Positions 1-14,856 of a DNA stretch of 64,000 nt are shown one piece after another. A model generated the notes under the pieces. That model searched no databases. It had not been told where the DNA came from and saw only the letters and a list, made by a program, of their open reading frames with translations. How positions within the stretch are numbered: position 1 is the first letter of the stretch; each line of letters starts with the position of its first letter. The translations under genes were made by a program, and so were the position numbers. The stretch is taken from NCBI RefSeq assembly GCF_900090045.1, contig NC_041779.1, forward strand, positions 496,001 through 560,000, given 5' to 3'. The DNA is from Plasmodium malariae (lineage: Eukaryota; Apicomplexa; Aconoidasida; Haemosporida; Plasmodiidae).

Positions 1-242
1 GCATAAAATAAACGCTTGATCAACCACTTCAGCTGTCAAGTAAACAAAAAGCAAAATAAAACATCACATGGAGAGACACAGAGAAATAAAAGTGCATATA
101 AAAAATGAAAATTAAAGTGAATACTACTGATAAAAATATTTCTTATTATCTAATTAACACCAAGGGTAACGATATATATTTTTCTGCAAAAATGCGTAAA
201 AGGCAAAATAGCCTAATTTTTTAGGGGAAGGAAAAAAAAAAT

Positions 243-277
<35 letters not shown>

Positions 278-348
278 CTTGCATATATACATGCATACTT
301 ACATGAATACATATGTGCATACGTAAGTACATAAATACATACATATGT
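1..348. other. Intergenic, 3' flank of the secreted-protein gene
   Basis: A+T-rich non-coding sequence downstream of the minus-strand gene at 349-996. It holds an (AT)n run near 255-275 and degenerate 'cataca' repeats near 280-345. A pyrimidine tract followed by AG on the minus strand could serve a downstream exon of the neighbouring gene, but nothing in it is convincingly coding. Confidence 0.5.
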
Positions 349-996
349 TTATACTTTCAATTTTATATCGCCCCTTTCTGGGAAGAAAAGATTTCGTGAG
401 GAATTTTTTGAAAAACTTTTGCTTGACAGTAATCCCTTATCTAACAGTTCATGCGGTAATAAAGAGTTACCTAAATTATTATTAAAATGAGATAAATTAG
501 ATTTAAATGTTTTATATACCGGAAAGAAACTTAAGCCAAAATCTTCATCATAATCTTCCAGGTAATGAAAAAATATATTTCTTAATTTATTATCACCATT
601 TGATTTATCATTGTTTTTACTTTTTATTGAAAGTAAACTATTGACCTTATTTAAATTATAATTAGAATTTTTTATTTCATCTAATATATTTTTTTCTTTG
701 TTAATTTCGTAGTTAGTCTTTGAAATAAATTCTTTCACTTTTTCTGCATATGATTCAACAAGGGTATTTTGTAATGATGTTTTAAAATTCGTTTTAGACA
801 ATTTCATATTTACAATTGGTGTTTGTGTTAATCGCGCATATTCGTTCTCTCCATCATTTGTATCAACTCTTTCCGTTAGTGATTTTAGCAGACTTCTCAG
901 TTTTTTATTCTTTTTCACCTTTGCACAATTGCAATAAAGGAAGGTTATCGACAATAAGTAAATAGAAAGATATATATAAAACTGTTTTCCTCTCAT
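349..996 (-). CDS. Small secreted conserved Plasmodium protein, function unknown
   Basis: I do not recognise this 215-residue protein. I chose the ATG at 996-994 because the open frame further upstream has only a TTG. From that ATG it begins with an obvious signal peptide: a basic start (MRGKQ), a hydrophobic core over residues 6-22 and small or Cys residues (CNCA) near 23-26. The mature part is hydrophilic, Lys/Asn/Ser-rich and probably helical in the middle (about residues 75-125), with no other membrane segment. An RSLLK sequence follows the signal peptide, but it lacks the E/Q/D that ends the canonical PEXEL export motif (RxLxE/Q/D), so export is not predicted. The protein is therefore likely secretory: apical organelle, vacuole or apicoplast. 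The last codons read AAA-GTA-TAA, and GTATAA also looks like a splice donor, so a short additional 3' exon cannot be excluded. Confidence 0.7.
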   Translation of the reverse strand: MRGKQFYIYLSIYLLSITFLYCNCAKVKKNKKLRSLLKSLTERVDTNDGENEYARLTQTPIVNMKLSKTNFKTSLQNTLVESYAEKVKEFISKTNYEINKEKNILDEIKNSNYNLNKVNSLLSIKSKNNDKSNGDNKLRNIFFHYLEDYDEDFGLSFFPVYKTFKSNLSHFNNNLGNSLLPHELLDKGLLSSKSFSKNSSRNLFFPERGDIKLKV

Positions 997-2195
997 TTTT
1001 AATGAAAACTTGTTTAACAAGAAATAATTTTAAAAAAGTATGTACAAGTCAGCAGCGAAACGTAAATTGTAAATGCACAGCAACGGGAGGAAAGATCAAA
1101 CGAATATAGAATGAAAAAGAGATATAAAAAAAAAAAAAAAAAAAAATTTACAAATTAAACAAAATACACTTCTTTTTAGATGTTTAATCTGGGTGGACAA
1201 AACGATAGTTTATTATTACCAAGATATTATGAGCAAATTTTTTAACGGGACTACACTGATCTAACACGTTTGATACATGTAGACTTCATTAACCCATTAT
1301 ATTTTTTCCTGTATAAAAACAGAAAGTACTACTACTTTAAAAAAAACAACTCAAAATTACATTTCTAAGTAATAAGATACAACAAAGTACACCCTGTTAA
1401 AACTTTTAATGTACGTACACAGAAAATTCCAAAAGAAAAAAAAAAAAGAAAAAAGAAATAAAATAGAACAAAATTTAAAATAAATAATGAACGTTTTACA
1501 TACTAATACAAAAAAACGAACAAATAGTAAATTGTTGGGAAATGCCATCTTCTCTGCACAAATATTTGCAGTGAAAAGAAAATAATAGAGGGTTCTTCAA
1601 ATATTTAAAAATTGCTTTTTGAAGGTAAACAAAATTTGAATTATGTTCATATAACGAAAAATAAAATTTAAAAAAAGAGTGTAAATAGGGCAAAGGCGTT
1701 TTTGAAAAAGGATAAAAAAAAATGGGAATGTATATATATATGCATATATATTTTTTTTTTTTTAACGTGTTTAAAAAAATTTTGCATATGTATATGTTTA
1801 AAAATTCACTTTTTTTACATTTATAATAATTTAAAATAAAAGATAAATAAACTGTATATCTTTTGAACAAAAATGATTTTAATTAAAATGCACTTTTTAT
1901 ACGGTGAAAATTTAAGTGTCCGCGAAGAAAAGGGACAAAGTAAGATATAAACTCAAAAGAGATAAACTGAAAAGATATAGTACTAGATGATAAGATATGA
2001 GACATAACAACGCAAAAACAAATGAGTGTGGGCGTTTGCATGTGTACGTACGTAGACATCCATACATGTATAATCATTTCTTCTTCCATATTAGCAACAT
2101 CTAATATGAATGCTCATATGTAAACAGACAAAAAATGTAGACATTAATAATAGTTCCATAACGTTTTTAATATGTGTAGAGTAATTTCCTTTTTT
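997..2195. other. Intergenic region between two minus-strand genes
   Basis: About 1.2 kb of A+T-rich sequence. It must contain the 5' region of the secreted-protein gene and the 3' end of the RRM-like gene. There are poly(A) runs near 1130-1146 and an AT-rich segment near 1730-1765. Open frames here are short and of random composition. No RNA gene was recognised. Confidence 0.5.
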
Positions 2196-5100
2196 TTAAT
2201 TTTTTGAATTATAAGAATGCTTACTATAATTTCTGCTATTGTTATAAACTTGATTTTTATCATATGATATATTAGGCACATTTTTTTTAATATCTGACTG
2301 TAAATTAGTAGAGCTGCTGTTAAAATAACTTTTGTATTTATTTACAGTTGAACCATCTTTATTTATACATTCCCTCATTGTGCTGTAACCATATTCGTGA
2401 TAATAATTTTTTTTTTTAAAAGAATGTGTATAAAATGATTCGTTTTTATCATAGTAATGTTTATTATGATAGTTCGAATGACTTAAATTGTAAGAAGCCA
2501 TATACTCCTGTAATATTAAGAAATTTGAATACTTGCTCCTATAATAATAGTTAGTAGAACTACTGCTACTGTTCTTATCACTGTTCATTTTTTTTAACGA
2601 ATGAGGTAATTTCAACTTCTGACGATCTAAAAATTTATTTTTGGAAATTTCATCTTTAAAAGCAACTGTAGCTATTGTTGGGCAATTTTTTGTTATGAAT
2701 ATATCCTCAAAAATTGGTAAATATTGTTTATTGGAAAATTGAGATTCTAAAAAATCACGTAAGTCATATTCGTTCCATTCTGCAGGTTTGTTTTTTATAA
2801 CTATGCAAAATTTTTCCTTAATATCTTCTGATATTTCTTTCCATCCTAAATGTTTTGGCCACGTCTTTAATTCCACTGCTTTATGGTTATGCTTATAAAT
2901 ATTATTACAATTACTGTTACTATTATTGCTAGTACTTCTACCTCTACCTCTGCTTCTATCTCTTCTTCTACCTCTGTTTTTACTCGTGCTCCTACTATTT
3001 TTATTGTATTCTTTTCTTCTACAGTCACCTAATACATTGGGCGAATACTTCTTAAGGGAAGCATCGTAAGAATAATTTTTTAAATCTTCTTTCCTTTCAT
3101 CATTTTTTTTTTTTTTTTTTTCCCTCATTGAGTAATAGGATTGATCCCTTTTTTCTTCCTTCCACTTATGTTCGTCTTTTTCTTTTCCCCCTGTAATTTC
3201 CTCTTTATTTTCAGCTGTTTCCCCCTTTTCATTTTCTCTTTGTATTCTCTGATTAGTCATATGCAAATCATTTTCTTCCTCAAACTTCACATTGTCATAA
3301 TTGTTCACACATAAATTACTATCATTTTCAACCGATGCTTCATCAATATTTAATATTTTACTTATATCTTCTTGACGAACGTCCTCAATTATTTCTTCCA
3401 TGCATCCCTTAAAAAAATATACAATAATTTTTTTTTTATTATACGATTTTTTTTTCAAATACTTTTTTCTTTTTAAATTTTTCAGAAATGTATATTCTTC
3501 CCTAGTTAGAGCTCCAGATGGGTTACTCACCATTTCCGTGCTCTCAGTTTGTATACTACAATTCTGTTTTCTTTTCCTCTTCTTCTTCTTTTCCCTCTCC
3601 TCAGTATTCTGTGCATCTTCTTCACCAATAAAATTGGTGAAGCTCAACTTTCTTTTCTTTTCATTTACATATGCATCCATTTCATCCCCTGCAGACACGT
3701 AGTAGCCTGGGTTTTTATTTCTATTAATCGTCGTATCATCAATTCTGTACGTGGCCACATCATCACTCCTAAAAGAACTATTGTTACATCTTAACTTATA
3801 CTCGCTTTTTATATCCGAATTATTGTTCAGGTGAATTTTTTTTTCTTTCTTTATGTAATCCTTTTCTACATCATCACTGTTATTATTATTATAACGAATA
3901 TTCCTACCGTTATTACTAGTATTATAACTATTACTATATTTTTTGTGCACCATGCAATCAATTTCGTTAATTTTATTTTGGATTTTTTTTTTATGGTATT
4001 CATTACATTCCTTCAAACTATTTCTTCTGCTACTTAAACAAATGTCACCATCATGTTCTTCGCCAGAGTTATCACATAAAATATTAACTTTATCATCCTT
4101 GTTGTGTCTCTCTTTTTTTTCCTTATTAATACACAAATCGCTTTTCATTGTAATACCTACTTCATCTTTATAAGTTCGATACAGTGAATCACTCCTTAAT
4201 ATTGAAACCTCTTCACTCGTTTTTCTGTCATGCGTATGATTCAGTTTTCCATCATCATCATAGTGCAAACTGGTGCGAAACCTTTTTATTCGTCTTCTAA
4301 CGACATCATTGCCTTCATCGTCATATGCTTCATCTTCATCATCCTCATCATCTTCATCATCCTCATCATCCTCATTATCCTCATCATCCTCATCACCCTC
4401 ATCATCCTCATCACCCTCATCATCCTCATCACCCTCATCATCCTCATCCTCTTCATCATGATATTCACAGTATTTTATTTCGTTCGCAGAATCATCATCC
4501 TCCTTTGCATAATGTAAGCCACTTATATGCAAATATTTTTCACCCGTTTCAAAGCGAATTTTCCTATTTTCATTTTCCTCCTTTTCACTGAAATTATTAT
4601 GTTTCTCCTTTTCATCGATTCCGAAAATTACGTTTTTACTAAAGATCTGATTGCTGCCATTTGTGATGTTTGAATTTTCTTGCTCTTCATTTTGCAAATT
4701 ATTCACATGAAGCACTTCTTTCTCACCTTCATTATTTTTTTTTGACTTTTCGCAATTTGTTGGGTCCTTTTGAGACTCCTTTTCACTATTTAAAGCGAGA
4801 TATTGTTTACTGTTTTCAGATTTGTTCGTATCATCCCCATCTTCTTTTTCGTCTTTCTTTATACACTCCTGTTCTTCTCTGTCGTTGCAGGTTAGCTTTA
4901 CAAAAATTTTGTTGCTATTACATGAGTCATCGTAAATTATAATTTTCTCCTTTTTCAGCAAATAATTTGCTAATTTTTCATTGCATATGATTTTCCAAGG
5001 ATATAAACCTGTTTCTTCATTTAAAGGCTTAATAACTTTCTTTATTTGAAAACATTCATTTTTTAGTAAATGAAGTAAAAATTGGAATAACTTTTCATTT

Positions 5101-5207
5101 ATATTTGATGGAAGGTTATAGCATTTTATTACGTAGCCATTTTTCTGTTTCTCATTACTAAAGCTTTTATTTTTTTCCCGATTTATAAACAAGGGAGGAA
5201 ATATCAT
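2196..5207 (-). CDS. Putative RNA-binding protein with two degenerate RRM-like folds
   Basis: This is a single-exon gene for 1003 residues starting at the ATG at 5207. Residues about 22-110 read as an RRM-like fold: an RNP2-like first strand (YVIKCYNLP), a helix, then further strands with the segment WKIICNEKLANYL. Residues about 797-870 form a second such fold, starting CIVIKNKPAEW and continuing through helix and strand segments. Between them lie several hundred residues of low complexity: an acidic Asp/Glu tract (about residues 245-300, a GAT-type DNA repeat at 4320-4450), Lys/Arg-rich stretches, and an Arg/Ser-rich patch (NRGRRRDRSRGRGRSTS, about 740-757). The C-terminal 130 residues are rich in Tyr, Ser, Asn and Lys. 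Typical RNP1 aromatics are not obvious, so RNA binding is inferred from fold pattern and the RS-like patch. A role in splicing or mRNA handling is possible but unproven. Confidence 0.7.
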   Translation of the reverse strand: MIFPPLFINREKNKSFSNEKQKNGYVIKCYNLPSNINEKLFQFLLHLLKNECFQIKKVIKPLNEETGLYPWKIICNEKLANYLLKKEKIIIYDDSCNSNKIFVKLTCNDREEQECIKKDEKEDGDDTNKSENSKQYLALNSEKESQKDPTNCEKSKKNNEGEKEVLHVNNLQNEEQENSNITNGSNQIFSKNVIFGIDEKEKHNNFSEKEENENRKIRFETGEKYLHISGLHYAKEDDDSANEIKYCEYHDEEDEDDEGDEDDEGDEDDEGDEDDEDNEDDEDDEDDEDDEDEAYDDEGNDVVRRRIKRFRTSLHYDDDGKLNHTHDRKTSEEVSILRSDSLYRTYKDEVGITMKSDLCINKEKKERHNKDDKVNILCDNSGEEHDGDICLSSRRNSLKECNEYHKKKIQNKINEIDCMVHKKYSNSYNTSNNGRNIRYNNNNSDDVEKDYIKKEKKIHLNNNSDIKSEYKLRCNNSSFRSDDVATYRIDDTTINRNKNPGYYVSAGDEMDAYVNEKKRKLSFTNFIGEEDAQNTEEREKKKKRKRKQNCSIQTESTEMVSNPSGALTREEYTFLKNLKRKKYLKKKSYNKKKIIVYFFKGCMEEIIEDVRQEDISKILNIDEASVENDSNLCVNNYDNVKFEEENDLHMTNQRIQRENEKGETAENKEEITGGKEKDEHKWKEEKRDQSYYSMREKKKKKNDERKEDLKNYSYDASLKKYSPNVLGDCRRKEYNKNSRSTSKNRGRRRDRSRGRGRSTSNNSNSNCNNIYKHNHKAVELKTWPKHLGWKEISEDIKEKFCIVIKNKPAEWNEYDLRDFLESQFSNKQYLPIFEDIFITKNCPTIATVAFKDEISKNKFLDRQKLKLPHSLKKMNSDKNSSSSSTNYYYRSKYSNFLILQEYMASYNLSHSNYHNKHYYDKNESFYTHSFKKKNYYHEYGYSTMRECINKDGSTVNKYKSYFNSSSTNLQSDIKKNVPNISYDKNQVYNNSRNYSKHSYNSKN
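4320..4455 (-). repeat. Acidic Asp/Glu coding repeat
   Basis: On the plus strand this is a run of 'catcctcatcatcctcat'-type triplets. On the coding (minus) strand it encodes DEDDEGDEDDEG-type units inside the RRM-like protein. It accounts for several antisense open frames rich in Ser, Met or His. Confidence 0.8.
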
Positions 5208-6831
5208 GTTATATATAAATGTTAAAAAAAGGAAAAAAAAAAAAATTCAAAAAAACAAACAAATAAACAAACAGAAGGAAATGAGTTAAATATTTATATA
5301 TACATATATAAACTTTGCTCTGCTTTTCTTGCATTTTTTTTTTTTTTTTTTTTTTAATATACTTTTTTTTTTTACATTTAAAATATTTTTTTATTCCTAT
5401 TTTTTCTTTTAATGTTTGTATTTTTTTTTTTTTACCGTTTTTGCCGCATGTTTTCTAATTTTCTATTAAAAAATTTACGAACTATTTTTGTAGCATTTTT
5501 TTTTCTTCCATCTTTTTTTTTTTTTTTTTTATCTTTAAAGTTAGAGTAAACCAGCGTACAACAGACACCACATTAAAAGGAAAGAAAATTTTTGTTCTAT
5601 TGTGCGTTCGCGAAGGTTAATTTAAAGAGAATATTCTAATGTAAAAATTTAAATTTATAATATTTTGACAATTTTTTTTTCACGTAACTTAAGAGTAAGA
5701 AGCTATAGCTGAAAGGAAACAAATGAGTGAAAGCGCATGTTCCATAGTAATACCTACATTTGAAGCAATTATATGTAAATACTTACGAAACCACAGAGGG
5801 AAAAAAGTAGTACACATGTTTGTAGAAAAGACAATATATTATGTTACACCCCTCTAGCTTTAAAAATTGTTCATTTTGAGTAAATTATATTTATAGGACT
5901 ATTTTTTACAGCTGTTTTTTTTTTTTTTTTTTTTTTTTAATCTCATTTTTACTTATCCCATACTACATTAATATGGAGATAAACAAATCTACTGAAATGT
6001 TTAACATAAAGCAATTTATTCAAAAAAAAAAAAAAAAACATATATTCCATGTTAACATATATACTACATAATTGAAAAGATCCTATTTATCTTTCAGTTT
6101 TTTTTTTTTTTTGAATTTCTCTTTTATAATTGGAAACGCAAGAAGTGTCCAAGGAATATGAATAAGGAATATTTATATGAGGAACAAAAAAGATAAAAGG
6201 GAAGGAAAAAGGGCCCTCATAGAATACATATCGCTTGAACAGTTTTTAAATCTTGTAAAATATTATAAAAATAAACTATTCTTCATTTTTATTAAATATG
6301 AACAAGCATGTTTTGTCCTCAAGCGTAAATGGGTCTAATTTTAAGACCGTTAAAAGAAGTATGAAATTTATAATTTTGCCTCAAGTAAAATGAGATAGCT
6401 ATGCATACTTGCATATATACACAACCATGAACATACAAAAGAAGCGCCGAAATATGAGAAAATAAGAACACTAGGTCAAGTAGCTACAAAACTGTTCCTA
6501 AGCACTACGTTAAAAAATAACGATACGAATGAAAAAGCTGGGCATGTTAAAAAAAAGCTAATTAAATTAAAGCTTTTGCTCCTTTAGCGTATTTTTATAA
6601 AAAAAAGGAGAAAAATGTGTAATATAAAAATAAGGAGATTATTTAAACAATCTTAAAAAAATATGTTGAGAGATGCTTTCTCGATGTATATGTATATGCA
6701 CACAAAAAGGCATAAGAATATGTTAACATATATACATGATATTAATTTCTTCTTTTTTTCTTCTTTGAGTATATACACATGCAACATTCTAATACAACTC
6801 TGCTAAGGGAAAATCTAATTTTTTTTAAGGG
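5208..6831. other. Intergenic region between two minus-strand genes
   Basis: About 1.6 kb holding the presumed promoter of the RRM-like gene and the 3' end of the next gene. Long poly(T) or poly(A) tracts occur near 5336-5356, 5515-5530, 5918-5938 and 6022-6037. I saw no coding sequence or RNA gene. Confidence 0.5.
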
Positions 6832-10773
<3,942 letters not shown>

Positions 10774-11285
10774 TTTTTTTTTCTTTTTTTAAATTAACGC
10801 AGATATACGTTCTTATATACACATATACGTTTGTGTGTGCACTCATATATATGTGTACACGTGGGAGTGTCTAAATCTTTAATTACATATGTAACTCCTT
10901 ACGTGATTGGGTCGACAGATGAGAAGCAGCCCCAGTTGTGTTACGACATAAGTTGGACAAGCAAAGGAAAGTGAAAATGGACAAACAAAATAAGCTAGGT
11001 ACACAAAAAGAAACAAAAGAAGCATATAAGAAGTGAAAAAAAGACAGAAAAAAAAAAAAATTATATACACACATATATATATATATATATACATAGAGGT
11101 AAGGCTAAAAAAGTGCGCCTAACGTTATTTAAATAACCTCTACATTATATGCATTAACTTAATTTCCTTTTTTTTTTAAAAGTGAAAAAATATGAAGAAT
11201 AAAGTTTATTATCTTTATAATGAAATCTTGATTCATTATTAGTTGCATATAATTCAGAAACAAACACATGTTAAATGTGTGACAT

Positions 11286-11323
<38 letters not shown>

Positions 11324-12067
11324 AACAGTGAAAAGGCACAGTCACGAGAAGACGTCTTAACAAAAAACTCTTTAAAAAATAAAAAAGCATTTAAACTAAA
11401 TACGTAAATGTGATTGGTTAGAACAAAAAAGAAAACAACAAAAATGGGACTATTTAAACAAAACAAAAAAAGAGAAAACATGAACACACATACATATGCA
11501 TGTACGTATACATATACATGTACATATAAATGTACATATACGAGTACATATAAATATACATATACGAGTACATATAAGCGTGCATATACGAGTATACATA
11601 TACACGTACATATATATATACATAAACAAATACATATGTATGCATACAAGTATACCTATGTGCATATACACATACACGCATATATACGTGAATTCATAGA
11701 CTAATGAGTGTACGAAAAAACGATGTTACACACCATGATGTACGTACAGCATACAAGCTGCACTTCTTAACATTTAATTCTTACTTATTTTACATGAGGC
11801 GTGCACTTATAAATTGGCACGATATTTCAAAATATTCCCTTGTGGTATTAATTGTCAAAAATTATGTGTCCTTAAATAATATGAATAGATGAATAGAAAA
11901 TACGTGGGAAAAATTGTGAACATCTATTTTTTCCCATAAATTGTAAAATGAATATTTTCAAATTGGTAAAAAAAAAAAATCATATAATCTTCATCATTTT
12001 GTACTACATTGGTTACTGTATATATATATATATATATATATATAAATATACATTTTTCTCTAACGGC
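10774..12067. other. Intergenic region with 'tacatata' minisatellite
   Basis: About 1.3 kb between the 5' end of the shugoshin candidate and the 3' end of the IF-2 gene, both on the minus strand. A degenerate repeat of 'acatatacgagtacatataa' type fills about 11480-11695 and creates several Tyr/Ile/Cys-rich open frames. A 29-base poly(A) lies near 11290-11318. No gene was recognised. Confidence 0.5.
11480..11695. repeat. Degenerate 6/12-bp tandem repeat (acatat/gagtac units)
   Basis: Repeated 'acatata', 'cgagtacatataa' and 'cacatacgcata'-like units over about 215 bp of non-coding DNA. The composition is simple and the units drift, typical of Plasmodium intergenic minisatellites. Confidence 0.75.
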
Positions 12068-14772
12068 TTAACAATACAAATCAAATGATTTGATTTTATT
12101 GAACAGTGGGGGACGTGTGACTTTCTTATAGGCTATTATTTCATCTCCTATTTCAAAGTCCTCAGAATTTGTGTTGAAAATAATAGCATTGACGTTACAA
12201 GTTTTCGTCAACTCAGTAGCACTTTGTTTATTTTTTTGCATAGACAAAATGGTAAGTCTCTTATGAATAATTTGTTTATTCCTCAAAACAGTAAAATAAT
12301 TGTTGGTATTACATGATCCCTCCTTAATATCTACAGATAACACTTTTTTTTTTGGGGCTTTGTTTTTTTTCAAAGAATAGCTTCCAGTTTTATTTACGAT
12401 CATTCTAGAAACTGATTCATAAATATGCAAAGAATCAAAGTAAAAATTGCACACATTTTCAATATCTTGAAATAGCTCATAAATAATATTATGATTTCTT
12501 AATATTGCATTATTATTACTTTCTATAAACGTTTGTACTTTATTATCTATATCAACATTAAATGCAAATAGAAAACATGGTTTAACATATTCACAATATT
12601 TTAACTCGCTCATATTAAATGTCCCAACTCCTTTTGTTATAATTTTGAAGGGTTTCCATTTTTCAAATATTTCATCATTATTTTCTAACTTTTCCTTTTT
12701 TAAAAAGTTTTTATCCACATAATTCCTATCAATAAAATTGTTTATATCACAATACTTTTTTTTCTTTTCGCTTTTGGTAAATTCATCAATACCTTCTATT
12801 ATTGCATGTATGCTACCTTCATCACACGTTTTAATTATTAGGGGGACTTGTGGCAGTTCGAGATGACTTGCGATTCGCCCTTCTCTTCTCTTCACCATCC
12901 TGTCCTTCACACTTACGCTGTCATTTGCTTTTACTTTTGCTTCTGCTTTTTCCTCCCCCCTTTTATCTTCCTTCAAAGTATAGTTAATTCTTTTAAATAC
13001 CAAATTTGTAGAAACATTACTACTAATGGTACCGGGTGCTCTTTCCCGGGTGCCATCCTCATCTCTATCATACAGTTTTTCTGATTCTCTAAGAAGAAAC
13101 TTTTCCTCCTGATCATCTCCTTCCAAGTAGTAATTATTCATTAACTTGTACTGAAGAATTTTCAGTTTATACTTTGCAATTTTTTGAGCACTTTTTAAAT
13201 TAGTCATTTCTAGAATCATATCACCATATTTTATACTATCATCTGAAAAGGATATAGAGCATACAATCTGAACAACTTCAGAAGGATACGCTTCTTTCAC
13301 AATTTTATCATCACTATTAAAAATTCTCTTAATTTTTGTATATACATGTCCAATTAATATATACGAGTTAACTTTTAATATTCCCGATTTACCAATAACA
13401 GTTAGTAGTTTTCCTTTAGCTGCATCTACCTTTTTTTCTAGTACATACGCAGAAGATAAAGTCCCATAATCGCACACTAAATTTAACTTATCACTAACAT
13501 CTAATATACTTTTTTGCAATAAATCAATGTTTATATTTTTTTTTGCAGATATAGGTATAATAGGTACAGACCCATTTTCCAATTCTGTTATGATTTCGTA
13601 ATTTAACAAAGACTTGGAAATTTTTTCTACATTACTATTATATTTATCAATTTTATTTACAGCTATTATTAAAGGGATATTATATTTTTTGGCTAGTTGT
13701 ATACATTCAACAGTTTCACTCATTATTCCATCATCGATTGAAATTACTAATATTATTAAATCCGTACATTGTACACATCTTTGTCTAATTTTTTTAAAAA
13801 CAGCATGACCAGGGGTATCTAGAAATGTAATTTTTTTATTGGTCTTTCTATCTAACACTTCAAATGCACCTAACTTTTGAGTTATACCACCTATTTCATT
13901 TTTGGCTATATTCGAATTTCTAAACTGATCCAGTAGAGTAGTTTTCCCATGATCTACATGTCCTAAAATTGTAACAATAGGATTCCTTTTTCTCAAACTA
14001 ATACAACTATATCTTAACTTATCTAATACATTCAATTCTTCACATACTAATTCAGCAACTTCTTTTTCTAATCTTGTGTATTTATTAATATAGTCATTAT
14101 CTAATATATATTTACACACATTTATTATCTTTTCTTCTTCTATATTTAAATGATGTCCTAACGTGTTCACAGTTATATTATTGCTATCCAGGTATTCGTA
14201 CTGTTTTATATATCCTTTTCCTTTTTTATTAGAATCCTTTTGCAAATTTGGTAATATATGTTTATCATATGCAATTTTTACTTCATATGACTTTTCCCCT
14301 AAAGTGTGCAATTCTTCTTCCCCTTTTTTCCTGCTCTCATACAGTAATACATTCTCATTGAAATTAGAACAAGCCAAAAATTTTTCTTCCCTTTTTTTGC
14401 TAATCGTAGCATCTGCACTTGTGATCTTATTCGAGTAAGACGCTACTGAACTGTTTTTATTCATTTCTGTACCTTTTTTCTTTTCCCTTAAGTTTAGCAA
14501 TATAGAAGAGATGGAAAGGTTTTCATCCCCCATTGTTGGGCAAATAGGTTCAATATTAGAATATAATGATGTGTTATTGATTTTTTCAAAAATGCTGAAA
14601 TGGTTGAGATGTTGTTTTGTCTTATTACTCATCAGTTGATGCTTATATCTTTCTTCTTCCCAATTATTATCACTACAGTTATTACTGTTACTACTATTAT
14701 TGTTATAATAATTATTATTACTATTATTATTATTATTACTATTATTATTATTACTATTATTATTATTATTAC

Positions 14773-14856
<84 letters not shown>

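Noticed and set aside
997..1020. Extended start of the secreted protein at a TTG codon
   Set aside because: The ATG at 996 gives a standard signal peptide; there is no reason to invoke a non-ATG start.
11254..11704. Several overlapping Cys/Tyr/Ile-rich frames
   Set aside because: Produced by the intergenic 6/12-bp minisatellite in all frames; not protein-like.
11940..12000. Minus-strand ATGATGA resembling a snoRNA box C
   Set aside because: No CTGA box D at a suitable distance and no terminal stem.
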